Shown: positions 1 to 9,116, counted from the stretch's first letter. The stretch: 39,568 nt of DNA from an uncultured Lutibacter sp. (GCF_937891065.1 NZ_CALAEQ010000195.1:1-39568), one strand, 5' to 3'. Notes: a model not told the origin generated them from the sequence alone. Made by a program: numbers and translations.

Positions 1-32
1 ATAAATAAATTACTAACTAAAAAAACCTTCTT

Positions 33-2228
33 ATGAAAAAAATAATATTTTTTATTTTTTTTGTGTCTGCAACTGTTGGGTATTCACAAAAAAAATCAAA
101 TGATTTAAAAACAAGTGATATGAGCTTGATTGAAGTAATGGTTGCTGCTGGTATGTCAACTGGAATGTCAACATTTAGTGATAATTCTTATGCTGGTAAT
201 GGTAGTTATTTTGAGTTATCTTCAGCTTATTATTTTTCTAAAATAGGTTTAGGAATTTCACTTGGAAGTTTTTCAAACCCAACAGAAAGTAATTTATTGG
301 ATTTTGCAAATCAAGCTGCTTACCCAATTGCATTAAATTCAGAAGAATGGAAAACATCTTATTATGGAATTGGTCCAAATTTTAGAACAACTATTGGAAG
401 TATAGAAACTACTATTTTTGGTCGTGCTGGTTTAATGTCTATTAAACCAATCTCTTTAGAAGGAAATTTCATTTCTGAAAATGCAGATGTCTCAACAACA
501 GTTCCTGTATATAATTTTAGTACAGAAGAAACTTCAAGCGTAGGATTTTATAATGCTGGTATTAGACTTGGTTATAAATTAAATCCAAATTTAGGTCTTC
601 ACATTTCAGCAAATTACATATCTGCCTTATCTGATGGTATTATTGCACAAGATGGTCGCAAACAATTTACAGATATTGACAAAGATGGTGTAATAACAGA
701 AATAGATATCATTAGACAAGATGGTGTACAAGTAGAATTCCAATACACGGAAAAAAACATAAAACCGCAGGTATTTAATTACGGTTTTGGATTAAGTTAT
801 AGTTTTGGAAAAAGAACTATTAAAATTGGAGGCGCTGAAAAACCTTATGCCAGAAGTACTACCAATCCATATTTTGTTTCTAATGAATTAGCAGGTGAAA
901 TGACGTCTGCAAATCCTGGCGGTGGCAGTGGAAATGGAAATAATGAAGGAATAAAAAACGTTTATGTAGGCAAAAATAGAATTTCTGTAGACCTAACGAA
1001 TCCATCGAAAGAAGAAGCTAAACAAAAAGACCAACAAGTAAAATTAATAAACGTACTACCAAAAAACAACAGTAACTATAAAAGCACAAATGAAATAGGC
1101 TCATTCAATTGGAAATTAATTGGAACTAAAATTCCAAAACCTAACTATATAATTGAAGTAACTAAATTAAATAATGCGAAACAACCTCAAAGATCTTACG
1201 CTAACCAAACTTTAAAAAATAAAATAGATGCAAATTCTATTTTTAAAGATGATAAATTAAGTGATGGTAATTATAGCTGGAAAGTTACCGAAACAACAAC
1301 GGGAGTTTCATCAAATCCAAGTTATTTTACAATGACTCAATGCGAAATTGATTTCACCATTGCAAATGAAGAGATTGAATGTTTAGGCTATGAACAGGAA
1401 AATAGAAAGTTTAAAATTTGTTTTAATGTAACTTATGCAAGTACTTCAGGCGATTTAACATTTGTAAATCCAGGTACTGGCTTATCAGTTTATGACCAAA
1501 CATATGCATCATTATCATATACTTTGGTAAGCCCAAATCCAACATTAGTTACACAAATTGGCGCAACTACATCTACAGTTAGTTATTGTTTTGAAGTAAC
1601 GGTATCAGCAAGTGTAACCTCTATAGGTTTTGGGTTACAAGGTGACGATTTAGACCCAAGTCCAATAACTTGTCAACCAGGTGTTAGTCAACTTTTTGAT
1701 GAATTACCAAGCTGTTTATGTGATGATTGTGAAGATATTGAAGTTTCTTTTGATGATTTTAATATTTCATTAAATGGAGGAACTGGAAATCAATTCAACT
1801 TTAACGGAAACATCAATATAAATGTTCCAATTTACGGAATGGAATTTCAAATACAATCGTACACTTATTCTGCTGCTCCATCGGCTTGTTCAGAAGGTGT
1901 TAGTAGTGTTGAAGAATCTGGTATGATTTTAATGCCAGGAACAAGCATTAATGGTTCAACATCCTTACAGTTATTCAATGAAACTGCTTCAGGAAGTGCA
2001 AGTTCAAATGATAATGCTACAAAAGATATAAAATATACGAGCAATTCACCATTAACAGGCCCAATTCCAGTCAATTTAACCATTGGCTTGCCAGGCCCAA
2101 TATCAGGTCTCGATCCAAGTTGTTGTATAATTGATTATACGGTATGCATTAAGGTAAAAGTATTTTACGAAGAAGGTAATTGTAAATCGTGTGTATTTAC
2201 GCAATGCTTTAATTTTAATAACCAATAA
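33..2228 (+). CDS. Outer-membrane beta-barrel protein with Cys-rich C-terminal region
   Basis: 731 residues. A signal peptide spans about residues 1-18 and ends in GYS before Gln. Residues about 28-264 are rich in alternating aromatic/Gly strands and end in a YSFGKR-type strand, as in an OmpA/porin-like outer-membrane barrel. An EF-hand-like calcium loop (DxDxDG-I-xxxD, residues 214-225) interrupts the barrel. After a Gly/Asn-rich linker (about 285-330), the C-terminal half (about 440-731) is Cys-rich and ends with a paired-Cys segment of the form CC-x5-C-x-KVKV…C-xx-C. The downstream gene carries a similar segment. The gap to that gene is 11 bp, so the two are probably co-transcribed and act together at the cell surface. 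No type IX secretion C-terminal domain is seen. The barrel call is inferred from composition; the exact family is unknown. Confidence 0.7.
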   Translation: MKKIIFFIFFVSATVGYSQKKSNDLKTSDMSLIEVMVAAGMSTGMSTFSDNSYAGNGSYFELSSAYYFSKIGLGISLGSFSNPTESNLLDFANQAAYPIALNSEEWKTSYYGIGPNFRTTIGSIETTIFGRAGLMSIKPISLEGNFISENADVSTTVPVYNFSTEETSSVGFYNAGIRLGYKLNPNLGLHISANYISALSDGIIAQDGRKQFTDIDKDGVITEIDIIRQDGVQVEFQYTEKNIKPQVFNYGFGLSYSFGKRTIKIGGAEKPYARSTTNPYFVSNELAGEMTSANPGGGSGNGNNEGIKNVYVGKNRISVDLTNPSKEEAKQKDQQVKLINVLPKNNSNYKSTNEIGSFNWKLIGTKIPKPNYIIEVTKLNNAKQPQRSYANQTLKNKIDANSIFKDDKLSDGNYSWKVTETTTGVSSNPSYFTMTQCEIDFTIANEEIECLGYEQENRKFKICFNVTYASTSGDLTFVNPGTGLSVYDQTYASLSYTLVSPNPTLVTQIGATTSTVSYCFEVTVSASVTSIGFGLQGDDLDPSPITCQPGVSQLFDELPSCLCDDCEDIEVSFDDFNISLNGGTGNQFNFNGNININVPIYGMEFQIQSYTYSAAPSACSEGVSSVEESGMILMPGTSINGSTSLQLFNETASGSASSNDNATKDIKYTSNSPLTGPIPVNLTIGLPGPISGLDPSCCIIDYTVCIKVKVFYEEGNCKSCVFTQCFNFNNQ

Positions 2229-2239
2229 AAATTACTATC

Positions 2240-5200
2240 ATGAAAAATATAATATATACATTCAAAACATATATGTTGCTAGTAATTTTTATGGCAACTT
2301 CAATAGGATATTCACAAATAGCTGTAAATACAACACCAAATACAGCTACTTGTAGTTTGAGCGGAAACACTGTTACTGCATCAGTACCAACTGAAGCTTT
2401 AACAGGTGATAATATTGCATTAAACATTACCTTACCTGGAAGTTATGATGCTGGTTGTGTTAAAACAGTTACCATCACTAAATCTTCAAATTTAGTATTT
2501 CAAAGTTCAGGAGCAATTCCCTTTGCTGATATGGGTGGTGGAACGTACCAAAATACAGCTCCGCCAGTATTAGCAGGTAATGACGGACAAAACTTTAATG
2601 TGTTTTTTAAATTTCCTAATTATACAACTTGCAATGGTGCTGTTGGAACATTTGATGTTACCGTATCATTAGATTGTGCTGGTGTAATAACTACCTGTAC
2701 AACTTCAGTAAATGTTATCGCAAGAGCCGATAATTATTGGTCAATAACAAAAGAATTTGTGACCGGTGATTTAACTTGTGGAGTTTCTAAATGGAAAATT
2801 AAATTGACACATAACAATCCGAATGGTGCTGGCTTAGGTACTTATAAAATTGCTGGGACAATTAATGAAAGTGCATCGGTAACTGTACCTATTGTAAGTG
2901 GAGCTTCTTTTCCAATAAACCAAAATGGGTATTCTAACGGAACTTGGAATAAGTATGTTTATTTACAAAATTGTTCACCTGATGGAAGCGTTTTAACAAA
3001 TATTGCCGATTATAATTTTACTTTAGGCGATGGTTGTGATACAATGATTGGTTCAGTAACTGCAACTTCACCTCCACTGGCAAGTCCAAATGCATCTATT
3101 TCTTTTACAAAATGGGTTTCAAATAGTTATAATACCAACTTAACACCTGGCTGTGATGCACGTTATTATATAACCGTTTGTAACAATGGAAATGTGCCTT
3201 GGACAGATTTAGTAATAACTGACAATCTAAATATCCCGGGAATCACTATTACCAATATTTCTTTACCTGGAGGTTGGACATCAAGTCCAATTGTACCTCC
3301 ATATCCACCAACTACATATACATTTTCTGCAGCTCCTGGCTTTGTATTAAACCCAAGTGATTGCCAAACAATTTATATAGATTTTCAAATTGACGGTGGT
3401 GCAACCATTGGTAGTACCATTTCAAATACTGCTTATTTAAGTTATGTAGCTTCGGGTTCAGGTGGAAGTCCTGGAGGACCGCCAGTTGATCCTTGCCCTG
3501 GAATTAGTTGCCCAACTTTAGATACAACTGTTCAAAATACAGATTCTACAGTAGATTTTGTTGTTGAAGAACCTAAAGCAATTCCATCTATCAAAAAATG
3601 TATTTTAGATCCACCAAACCCTTTAATTCCACCTATTTATCAAATTGGAAATAACATTAAATATAGTATTATGGTTGGGAATTCAGGATCAGGAGATTTA
3701 ACCACAACTATTACTGATGCGTTAGGATCTCCTCAAAATTTAGAAATAAACCCTGGTTCTATATCTTATGATTATTATTCTGATCAAAATGCAGCTTACA
3801 AAAATAGTTGCAGCCCTCCTTTTGGCACTTCAATACCACCACCGTTTTCAGTAGTGGCAAATACCGTTGATTTACAAAATCCAACTTGGGCTATTACAAA
3901 TATGCCTGGAATTTGCGATTGGAATCGGTCAAACTTTTTAATTATTACTTTTGAAACTGAAATATTACCACAACTCTCAGGTTCAAAAACAAATACCGCT
4001 ATGGTTCCTCATGGAGCTGGTACTTTAAGTAGTTTAGTAAATTACAGTATTGATCAAGTTGGAATATTAGCAATTCATAAAGAAGCCGATGCTGAAATTG
4101 TTGAAAGCGGACAATCATTCAATTATACTATTACAGTTTCTAATAACGGAAGTGTACCACTAGATAACATTGTTATTACAGATATGCTACCTGATTGTGT
4201 TTCTATAAATGGTCAGATTAGAATTGAAGACGACCTTGCGAATCCAATTACAAATAGTTCTTCTGGAAATGTAATTATTACTGTTGATCCTTCAACACAA
4301 CTTCTTCCAGGGGATAATTTTATAATTACCATTCCAGTAGTTAAATCTGGTGGTGGGAATTGTTGTAACGAAAGTGTTTCTGTTACTGCTGAAATGACAA
4401 CTACTGATGTTGAGTTAGATGCAAACTTCGGAAGTGAAGAAGCTCCTGCAGCTTGTGTAAGTGGAACAGAATGTTGTGATATTGAAGATTTTGATGCTTC
4501 AATTCAGGAACATAACGGAAGTTTTAATGTTACCATTAACGGTGGAAGTATTCCAATACAAGAAGTAGAAATTTCTATGATTGATTATCACGTTGAATAC
4601 TCAAATGAAGATTGTAAACCTGATGATATGGGTAATTTTGGAACTCTATCTACTTCTAACACAACATTAGTTAATTTAATTTTAAATGCGAGTGATAATA
4701 ACACAAGTAGCCTTACTTGGTTACCTGGATCACCGGGAATTTTAAACAGTAATGTTAACTTAAACATTGTTGATCCACTAACATTAAATTTAGATTGTTG
4801 TGATGTTACCTTCTCTTTCTGTTTAAAAGTTAGAGTGAAAGATGTGAATTGTAATGTTTGTGAAAAAATAATATGTTACTCATCAAATACAGAACCTGAA
4901 CCATGTGAAATAGTCATTAAAGATATTGGTCAAGACAAAAAGTATTGTCCAGGAGATAGTATTACTTTAAATTGGAGTGGATCTCCTTCTCCTGGATTTG
5001 TAAATGTTTCATTGTTTGATAATACAAACAATGTTGTTTATCAAGTTTTAGCAACGGGAATTCCTAATACAGGAGTATTTACGTATACAATTCCAGCAGG
5101 TATTCCTTGTGATCCACCAAGAACATGGTCCTTAATTGTTGAAGATTCCGAAAGCTTGTGTATAGGAAGAAGTAATACCTTTACCATTGAATGCTGCCAT

Positions 5201-6232
5201 CAAACAGATTGCGGATGTGGAGAATGGCTCACAAATTATGTAACTGTAAAAGGTTATATAAAACAAATTCCACAAGACCCTACATTAGACATAAAAATCA
5301 AAGCTAATTTAGCTACGAATGTCAATTGTGGAACCAAAATTACATTAAAGCCATTTATGTATTATTCATTTACAGCACCTAATTACGTTTGTAATCCTGA
5401 AAACTGTAATCTAAGCTATAAGTGGGAGGTTATTGATACTCACAACAATATCATTCAAGCTGGAGTTGGCAAAACTTTTAATTACAATTTTAGTAGTTAT
5501 GGAAATTACAAAATAGTATTTACCCCTATTTGTGGCGGAAAACAATGTGAACCTTGTACTATTTATGCGAAAATTGATAAATTAATTTTACAAAACCCGA
5601 ATAATTTACCTCATGATATTCCTATTGGGCTACCAACTAATGGAGATGTATATAACCCTTGTACAGGTAAAACTTGGATGAATAAAAACTTAGGTGCAAC
5701 ACGTGTAGCAACAAGTCGTAATGATGCATTAGCCTATGGAGATTTATATCAATGGGGACGCTTGACAGATGGACATGAAAAAAGAACGAGTAGTACTACT
5801 TCTACTATGAGCAATTCTGACGTTCCTGGGAATGGAGATTTTATTGTCAATACTTTAATGTCTAATTTAGCAGGAGACTGGCGCAAACCAAAGAACGACA
5901 ATTTATGGCAAGGTGTAACTGGCACTAACAATCCTTGCCCAAGTGGTTATAGAATCCCTACACAGAGCGAATTAGAGGCTGAGCGATTATGCTGGAAATC
6001 TAACGGTGCCGACGGTGCCTTTAATTCGCCTTTAAAATGGACCATTGCAGGTTTTCGACATTGGAATCAAATTAGTGGAAACATTTATGGAACTGGAGCA
6101 ATTGGAAAATATTGGACGAGTCAAACAAATGGATACAAATCGCAATTCCTCACAATCTTTGTAGGAAATGCCTTTATAACAAATGGCCTAGAACGTGCAT
6201 CAGGTGCTTCTGTAAGGTGTATTAAAAACTAA
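2240..6232 (+). CDS. Large secreted protein with DUF11-like repeats, Cys-rich domain, Kre9/Knh1-like domain and FISUMP domain
   Basis: 1330 residues with a signal peptide (about 1-25, ending GYSQ). Three DUF11-like Ig-fold repeats start near residues 285, 447 and 608, with phrases such as ITVSNNGSVPLDNIVITDMLP. Residues about 738-883 form a Cys-rich domain related to the tail of the upstream protein. About 888-985 resembles a Kre9/Knh1-type beta domain (CPGDSITLNWSG). About 985-1118 looks PKD-like. Residues about 1134-1330 are a FISUMP domain (TIGR02145), recognised by NPCTGKTWMNKNLG and NPCPSGYRIPTQSE. The many Cys residues point to a disulfide-stabilised extracellular protein. No T9SS sorting domain follows FISUMP. 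A strong hairpin terminator lies about 20 bp after the stop. Adhesion or matrix function is an inference from architecture. Confidence 0.75.
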   Translation: MKNIIYTFKTYMLLVIFMATSIGYSQIAVNTTPNTATCSLSGNTVTASVPTEALTGDNIALNITLPGSYDAGCVKTVTITKSSNLVFQSSGAIPFADMGGGTYQNTAPPVLAGNDGQNFNVFFKFPNYTTCNGAVGTFDVTVSLDCAGVITTCTTSVNVIARADNYWSITKEFVTGDLTCGVSKWKIKLTHNNPNGAGLGTYKIAGTINESASVTVPIVSGASFPINQNGYSNGTWNKYVYLQNCSPDGSVLTNIADYNFTLGDGCDTMIGSVTATSPPLASPNASISFTKWVSNSYNTNLTPGCDARYYITVCNNGNVPWTDLVITDNLNIPGITITNISLPGGWTSSPIVPPYPPTTYTFSAAPGFVLNPSDCQTIYIDFQIDGGATIGSTISNTAYLSYVASGSGGSPGGPPVDPCPGISCPTLDTTVQNTDSTVDFVVEEPKAIPSIKKCILDPPNPLIPPIYQIGNNIKYSIMVGNSGSGDLTTTITDALGSPQNLEINPGSISYDYYSDQNAAYKNSCSPPFGTSIPPPFSVVANTVDLQNPTWAITNMPGICDWNRSNFLIITFETEILPQLSGSKTNTAMVPHGAGTLSSLVNYSIDQVGILAIHKEADAEIVESGQSFNYTITVSNNGSVPLDNIVITDMLPDCVSINGQIRIEDDLANPITNSSSGNVIITVDPSTQLLPGDNFIITIPVVKSGGGNCCNESVSVTAEMTTTDVELDANFGSEEAPAACVSGTECCDIEDFDASIQEHNGSFNVTINGGSIPIQEVEISMIDYHVEYSNEDCKPDDMGNFGTLSTSNTTLVNLILNASDNNTSSLTWLPGSPGILNSNVNLNIVDPLTLNLDCCDVTFSFCLKVRVKDVNCNVCEKIICYSSNTEPEPCEIVIKDIGQDKKYCPGDSITLNWSGSPSPGFVNVSLFDNTNNVVYQVLATGIPNTGVFTYTIPAGIPCDPPRTWSLIVEDSESLCIGRSNTFTIECCHQTDCGCGEWLTNYVTVKGYIKQIPQDPTLDIKIKANLATNVNCGTKITLKPFMYYSFTAPNYVCNPENCNLSYKWEVIDTHNNIIQAGVGKTFNYNFSSYGNYKIVFTPICGGKQCEPCTIYAKIDKLILQNPNNLPHDIPIGLPTNGDVYNPCTGKTWMNKNLGATRVATSRNDALAYGDLYQWGRLTDGHEKRTSSTTSTMSNSDVPGNGDFIVNTLMSNLAGDWRKPKNDNLWQGVTGTNNPCPSGYRIPTQSELEAERLCWKSNGADGAFNSPLKWTIAGFRHWNQISGNIYGTGAIGKYWTSQTNGYKSQFLTIFVGNAFITNGLERASGASVRCIKN

Positions 6233-6254
6233 TAAAATTTTAAAATATTTATTT

Positions 6255-6288
6255 AAAAAGAGTCGAGAAAAATCTCGACTCTTTTTTT
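6255..6288 (+). terminator. Rho-independent terminator
   Basis: A 14-bp inverted repeat (arms 6255-6268 and 6273-6286, AAAAAGAGTCGAGA and its complement) surrounds an AAAA loop and ends in a T run. It closes the two-gene surface-protein operon. Confidence 0.9.
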
Positions 6289-6323
6289 GTTTTAACTTAA
6301 ATTAGCCCACTTATATATAACAT

Positions 6324-6773
6324 ATGAATTTCCAAATAACCTTTCATACAAAATGGTCAGATTTTGACCCAAACCGTCATATGCGTCACACGGCTTATAA
6401 TGATTATGCAGCTGAAGTAAGAGTGCGCTTTTTTCAAGAACACGGACTTTCAATAAACGAATTTGCAAAACTAAATATTGGTCCAATTTTATTTAAAGAA
6501 GAAACGTCGTTTTATAAAGAAATTCATATTGGTGAAGATATTACCGTAAAAATGGAACTAGAAGGTATTTCAAAAGGTATTGAACGTTGGCGGTTTAATC
6601 ATCAAATATTCAATGAAGATGGAAAATTAGCTGCAGAAATTAAAGTGTATGGTGCTTGGATAGATTTAATAAAACGAAAATTAACTTCACCTCCACCAAA
6701 GTTTGTTTCAATTTTCGAAGATCTTCCTAAAACAAGTAATTTCACAGAAATCCCTCTCAAAAGTGAAAAATAG
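6324..6773 (+). CDS. Acyl-CoA thioesterase-like hotdog protein (4HBT/YbgC type)
   Basis: 149 residues, the usual length for a single-hotdog thioesterase. The N-terminal motif WSDFDPNRHMRHTAYNDYA matches the D-x-N-x-H-xxxxxY active-site region of the 4HBT/YbgC/FadM family, where the Asp acts in acyl-CoA hydrolysis. The rest reads as hotdog strands (KEETSFYKEIHIGEDITVKME, GKLAAEIKVYGAWIDL). The family hydrolyses acyl-CoA thioesters in the cytoplasm, but the chain length or substrate cannot be read from sequence. The 3' end overlaps the likely GTG start of the following nuclease gene by 11 bp, so the two are translationally linked despite unrelated roles. Confidence 0.8.
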   Translation: MNFQITFHTKWSDFDPNRHMRHTAYNDYAAEVRVRFFQEHGLSINEFAKLNIGPILFKEETSFYKEIHIGEDITVKMELEGISKGIERWRFNHQIFNEDGKLAAEIKVYGAWIDLIKRKLTSPPPKFVSIFEDLPKTSNFTEIPLKSEK

Positions 6774-7575
6774 AAAACCTATTTATATCATAATTACATT
6801 AGTTTTCGCTATTGGATTTTATATTTACGATAATTATCTTGTTGAAAATAAAGCGCCCAAAATAGAAGTTTCAGAGAAATCAAACCAAGAAAGTTCAACT
6901 GTTGATTTAACTCCTACATCCACCACAAACCAACTGGTTAAACATAAATATTATTCGCTTTCTTACCATGAAAAATACGAACAAGCAGAATGGGTTGCTT
7001 ACGAATTAAAGAAAGAACAAATTACAAGCCAAAATTTTAAGCGTCCTTATTTTATTTTTGATTCGAAAGTAACTACAAAAAGTGCTCATTATAAAAATTA
7101 CTCAAACTCTGGTTATGATAAAGGTCACTTATGCCCTGCTGCCGATATGAAATTTTCAGAAGACGCTTTTAATGAAACTTTTTTAACTTCGAACATTTCT
7201 CCTCAAAATCACGATTTCAATAGTGGAATTTGGAATAGATTAGAGCAAAAAACACGTTATTGGGCTCAAAGATATGATAAATTATATATAATAACTGGTG
7301 GTGTATTAACTAACAATTTAAAAACAATTGGTAGTGAAAAAGTGGCTGTACCCAATTATTTTTATAAAATTATTTTAGACAATTCTGAGCCTGAAATTAA
7401 AGCAATTGCTTTTTTAATACCACATGAAGAATCGGAAAAAGGATTGTATCAATTTGTTGTAAGCATTGATGAAATTGAAAGATTAACGGGAATTGATTTT
7501 TTCCCAGCCTTACCAAATGAGCTAGAAAATAAACTTGAACAATCTAGCAGTTATTCAAACTGGAGTTTGAGATAA
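6763..7575 (+). CDS. Membrane-anchored DNA/RNA non-specific endonuclease
   Basis: About 270 residues from a GTG start at 6763. The frame stays open upstream to a TTG at 6703, but the GTG places a KNRK charge cluster directly before a single hydrophobic segment (about residues 7-22), as in an N-terminal signal anchor. After a Ser/Thr-rich linker comes a Ser-His-Asn (beta-beta-alpha-metal) nuclease domain. The catalytic motif is YDKGHLCPAADM (DKGH at about 119-122, a form of DRGH), followed by NISPQ and FNSGIWNRLE with the metal-binding Asn and the supporting Glu. The family cleaves DNA and RNA without sequence preference. The anchor predicts action outside the inner membrane, for example on external DNA. 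Next gene: a secreted protein with HU-like segments. Confidence 0.85.
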   Translation: MKNRKPIYIIITLVFAIGFYIYDNYLVENKAPKIEVSEKSNQESSTVDLTPTSTTNQLVKHKYYSLSYHEKYEQAEWVAYELKKEQITSQNFKRPYFIFDSKVTTKSAHYKNYSNSGYDKGHLCPAADMKFSEDAFNETFLTSNISPQNHDFNSGIWNRLEQKTRYWAQRYDKLYIITGGVLTNNLKTIGSEKVAVPNYFYKIILDNSEPEIKAIAFLIPHEESEKGLYQFVVSIDEIERLTGIDFFPALPNELENKLEQSSSYSNWSLR

Positions 7576-7658
7576 ATTAAAATTTAGGGTAACAAAATTC
7601 AGACCTTGTTGATATAGTTATAAAGAAACAAATTTTTACAAACTATAAAACAACTATT

Positions 7659-8174
7659 ATGAAAACTAAATTATTTTTAATCGCAACATTACTTATTTCA
7701 ACAATTACATTTTCTCAAACTTCAAAAAAGGGGTACGATTATTACCAAGCTTCAAGCGACACTAAAATGAATAAAGCTGAACTTGTTGATTCTATAGCCA
7801 AAGATGCAGGAAATTCAAAAACCTCACGTGTAGGAAGAAATCCTCAAACAGGGGCTACAATTAAAGCCAAACCGCGACATAACTGGGTGAATAGCAATAG
7901 CAGATCAAGAGTTTCAAATCAAAAAATTGAACAAACAACTAATTATAAAACTAGGCAACGACCAATTGACGGAAAAAATAAATTTGGACAATCAGATGAT
8001 TTAATTCTTAGAAAAAGACCGGGTAGATCTCAAGGTGATCCAGTTCCTGGAATTGGTATTACCACAGAACAAGGTAAAGTTGGAACTCAAGGGAAACAAA
8101 TTAAAATAAAACCAAAAAGTACCAACGCTACAGATTATAATAGCTCTAGAAGCAATAGAACAACAAATAATTAA
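7659..8174 (+). CDS. Secreted basic protein containing a condensed HU-like (DNABII) segment
   Basis: 171 residues with a clear signal peptide (about 1-19, ending TFSQ). Residues 37-54 read MNKAELVDSIAKDAGNSK, almost identical to the N-terminal helix of HU. Three residues later, 58-71 read VGRNPQTGATIKAK, the DNA-contacting arm of HU with its conserved RNPQTG. About 40 residues that form the HU dimer core are missing between them. The remaining 100 residues are basic and rich in Lys, Arg, Ser, Asn and Gln, probably disordered. The Met at residue 37 (7767) could in principle serve as an internal start. Secretion plus DNA-binding pieces suggests a role with extracellular DNA, but this is inference. 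A bidirectional terminator follows. Confidence 0.75.
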   Translation: MKTKLFLIATLLISTITFSQTSKKGYDYYQASSDTKMNKAELVDSIAKDAGNSKTSRVGRNPQTGATIKAKPRHNWVNSNSRSRVSNQKIEQTTNYKTRQRPIDGKNKFGQSDDLILRKRPGRSQGDPVPGIGITTEQGKVGTQGKQIKIKPKSTNATDYNSSRSNRTTNN

Positions 8175-8180
8175 TTAATA

Positions 8181-8209
8181 AAAAAAGCCTTCTAATGAAG
8201 GCTTTTTTT
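8181..8209. terminator. Bidirectional rho-independent terminator
   Basis: Arms AAAAAAGCCTTC (8181-8192) and GAAGGCTTTTTT (8197-8208) enclose a TAAT loop. The hairpin lies between convergent genes and has A and T runs on both sides, so it can stop transcription from either direction. Confidence 0.9.
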
Positions 8210-8210
8210 A

Positions 8211-9116
8211 CTATCCTCCAATAGTTGCTATTATGCCATAATCTTTAAATATTGAGATTACTTTTTGAATCTCATCTTCAGAAGGTGTTTCAAATTCGAT
8301 AAAACTTGCTTCCCCTAACTTTTTATGTTTATTTTCAGCAATATTATGGTACGGCAATAAATTAATTAAATTTCTATTTCCTTCTAATGAATTAATAAAT
8401 TTTGCTGTTACTATTATATTCTTTTCTGAAGTATTTACATTTTTAATTAAAGGAATTCTAAAAATAATTTCACAATTTGTTTTAGCCAATTCAACAATAT
8501 TTGAAATAATTTTTTCATTTGTAACGCCTGTGAATTCATTATGTCTTTTAGAATCCATTACTTTTAAATCAATCAAAAAAAGCTCGGTGTGTTTAGCAAC
8601 TTCCAATAATATATCTTGTTTTGCAAATGCTGTAGTATCAACAACTCTATGATACATTCTTTTTCCACATTCTTTTAGGGCTTCTAATAAATATGCTGAA
8701 TGCATTAAAGGTTCTCCCCCAGAAAATGTAACACCTCCACCCGACTGATCGAAAAAAATAGCTTCATTATCTAGCTGTTTCATTAATTCTGAAATTGAAA
8801 TTGTTGAACCTAACATTTCAAAGGCTTTAGTTGGACAAACCTCAGCACATTTTCCGCACAAATTGCATAAATCATAATTTGTTTTAATTCCTTCTGCAGT
8901 TAACTCTAATGCATTATTAGGACAGTTATCAATACATTTTACAGCTCCAATGCACTTTTTAACATTGTACATTTTCTGCACTTTTGGCGACATACTTTCG
9001 GGATTATGACACCATTTACAAGATAAATTACAACCTTTTAAAAAAACGGTCATCCGTATTCCGGGGCCATCATTTATGGCATATTTTTTTATGTCAAAAA
9101 TTAAACCTGTGCTCAT
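8211..9116 (-). CDS. Glycyl-radical enzyme activase (radical SAM), HypD-activating type
   Basis: 301 residues. The radical-SAM motif C-x3-C-x2-C is at C29, C33 and C36 (GCNLSCKWCHNPE). An inserted ferredoxin-like region follows at about 50-98, with C84, C87, C90 and C94 as a normal CxxCxxCxxxCP motif. The first half of the insert has only C55, C61 and C65, one fewer Cys than a full eight-Cys dicluster ferredoxin. GGGVTFSGGEPLM (GGE motif) binds S-adenosylmethionine. The enzyme makes the 5'-deoxyadenosyl radical that abstracts hydrogen from the glycyl residue of its partner. Its ATG follows the stop codon of the glycyl-radical enzyme gene directly (TAA-ATG), so they form one translation-coupled unit. 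Oxygen-sensitive chemistry is expected. Confidence 0.92.
   Translation of the reverse strand: MSTGLIFDIKKYAINDGPGIRMTVFLKGCNLSCKWCHNPESMSPKVQKMYNVKKCIGAVKCIDNCPNNALELTAEGIKTNYDLCNLCGKCAEVCPTKAFEMLGSTISISELMKQLDNEAIFFDQSGGGVTFSGGEPLMHSAYLLEALKECGKRMYHRVVDTTAFAKQDILLEVAKHTELFLIDLKVMDSKRHNEFTGVTNEKIISNIVELAKTNCEIIFRIPLIKNVNTSEKNIIVTAKFINSLEGNRNLINLLPYHNIAENKHKKLGEASFIEFETPSEDEIQKVISIFKDYGIIATIGG

Noticed and set aside
6703-6762. Upstream TTG extension of the nuclease
   Set aside because: It would add 20 residues read from the end of the thioesterase gene and bury the signal anchor; the GTG at 6763 gives a normal N terminus.
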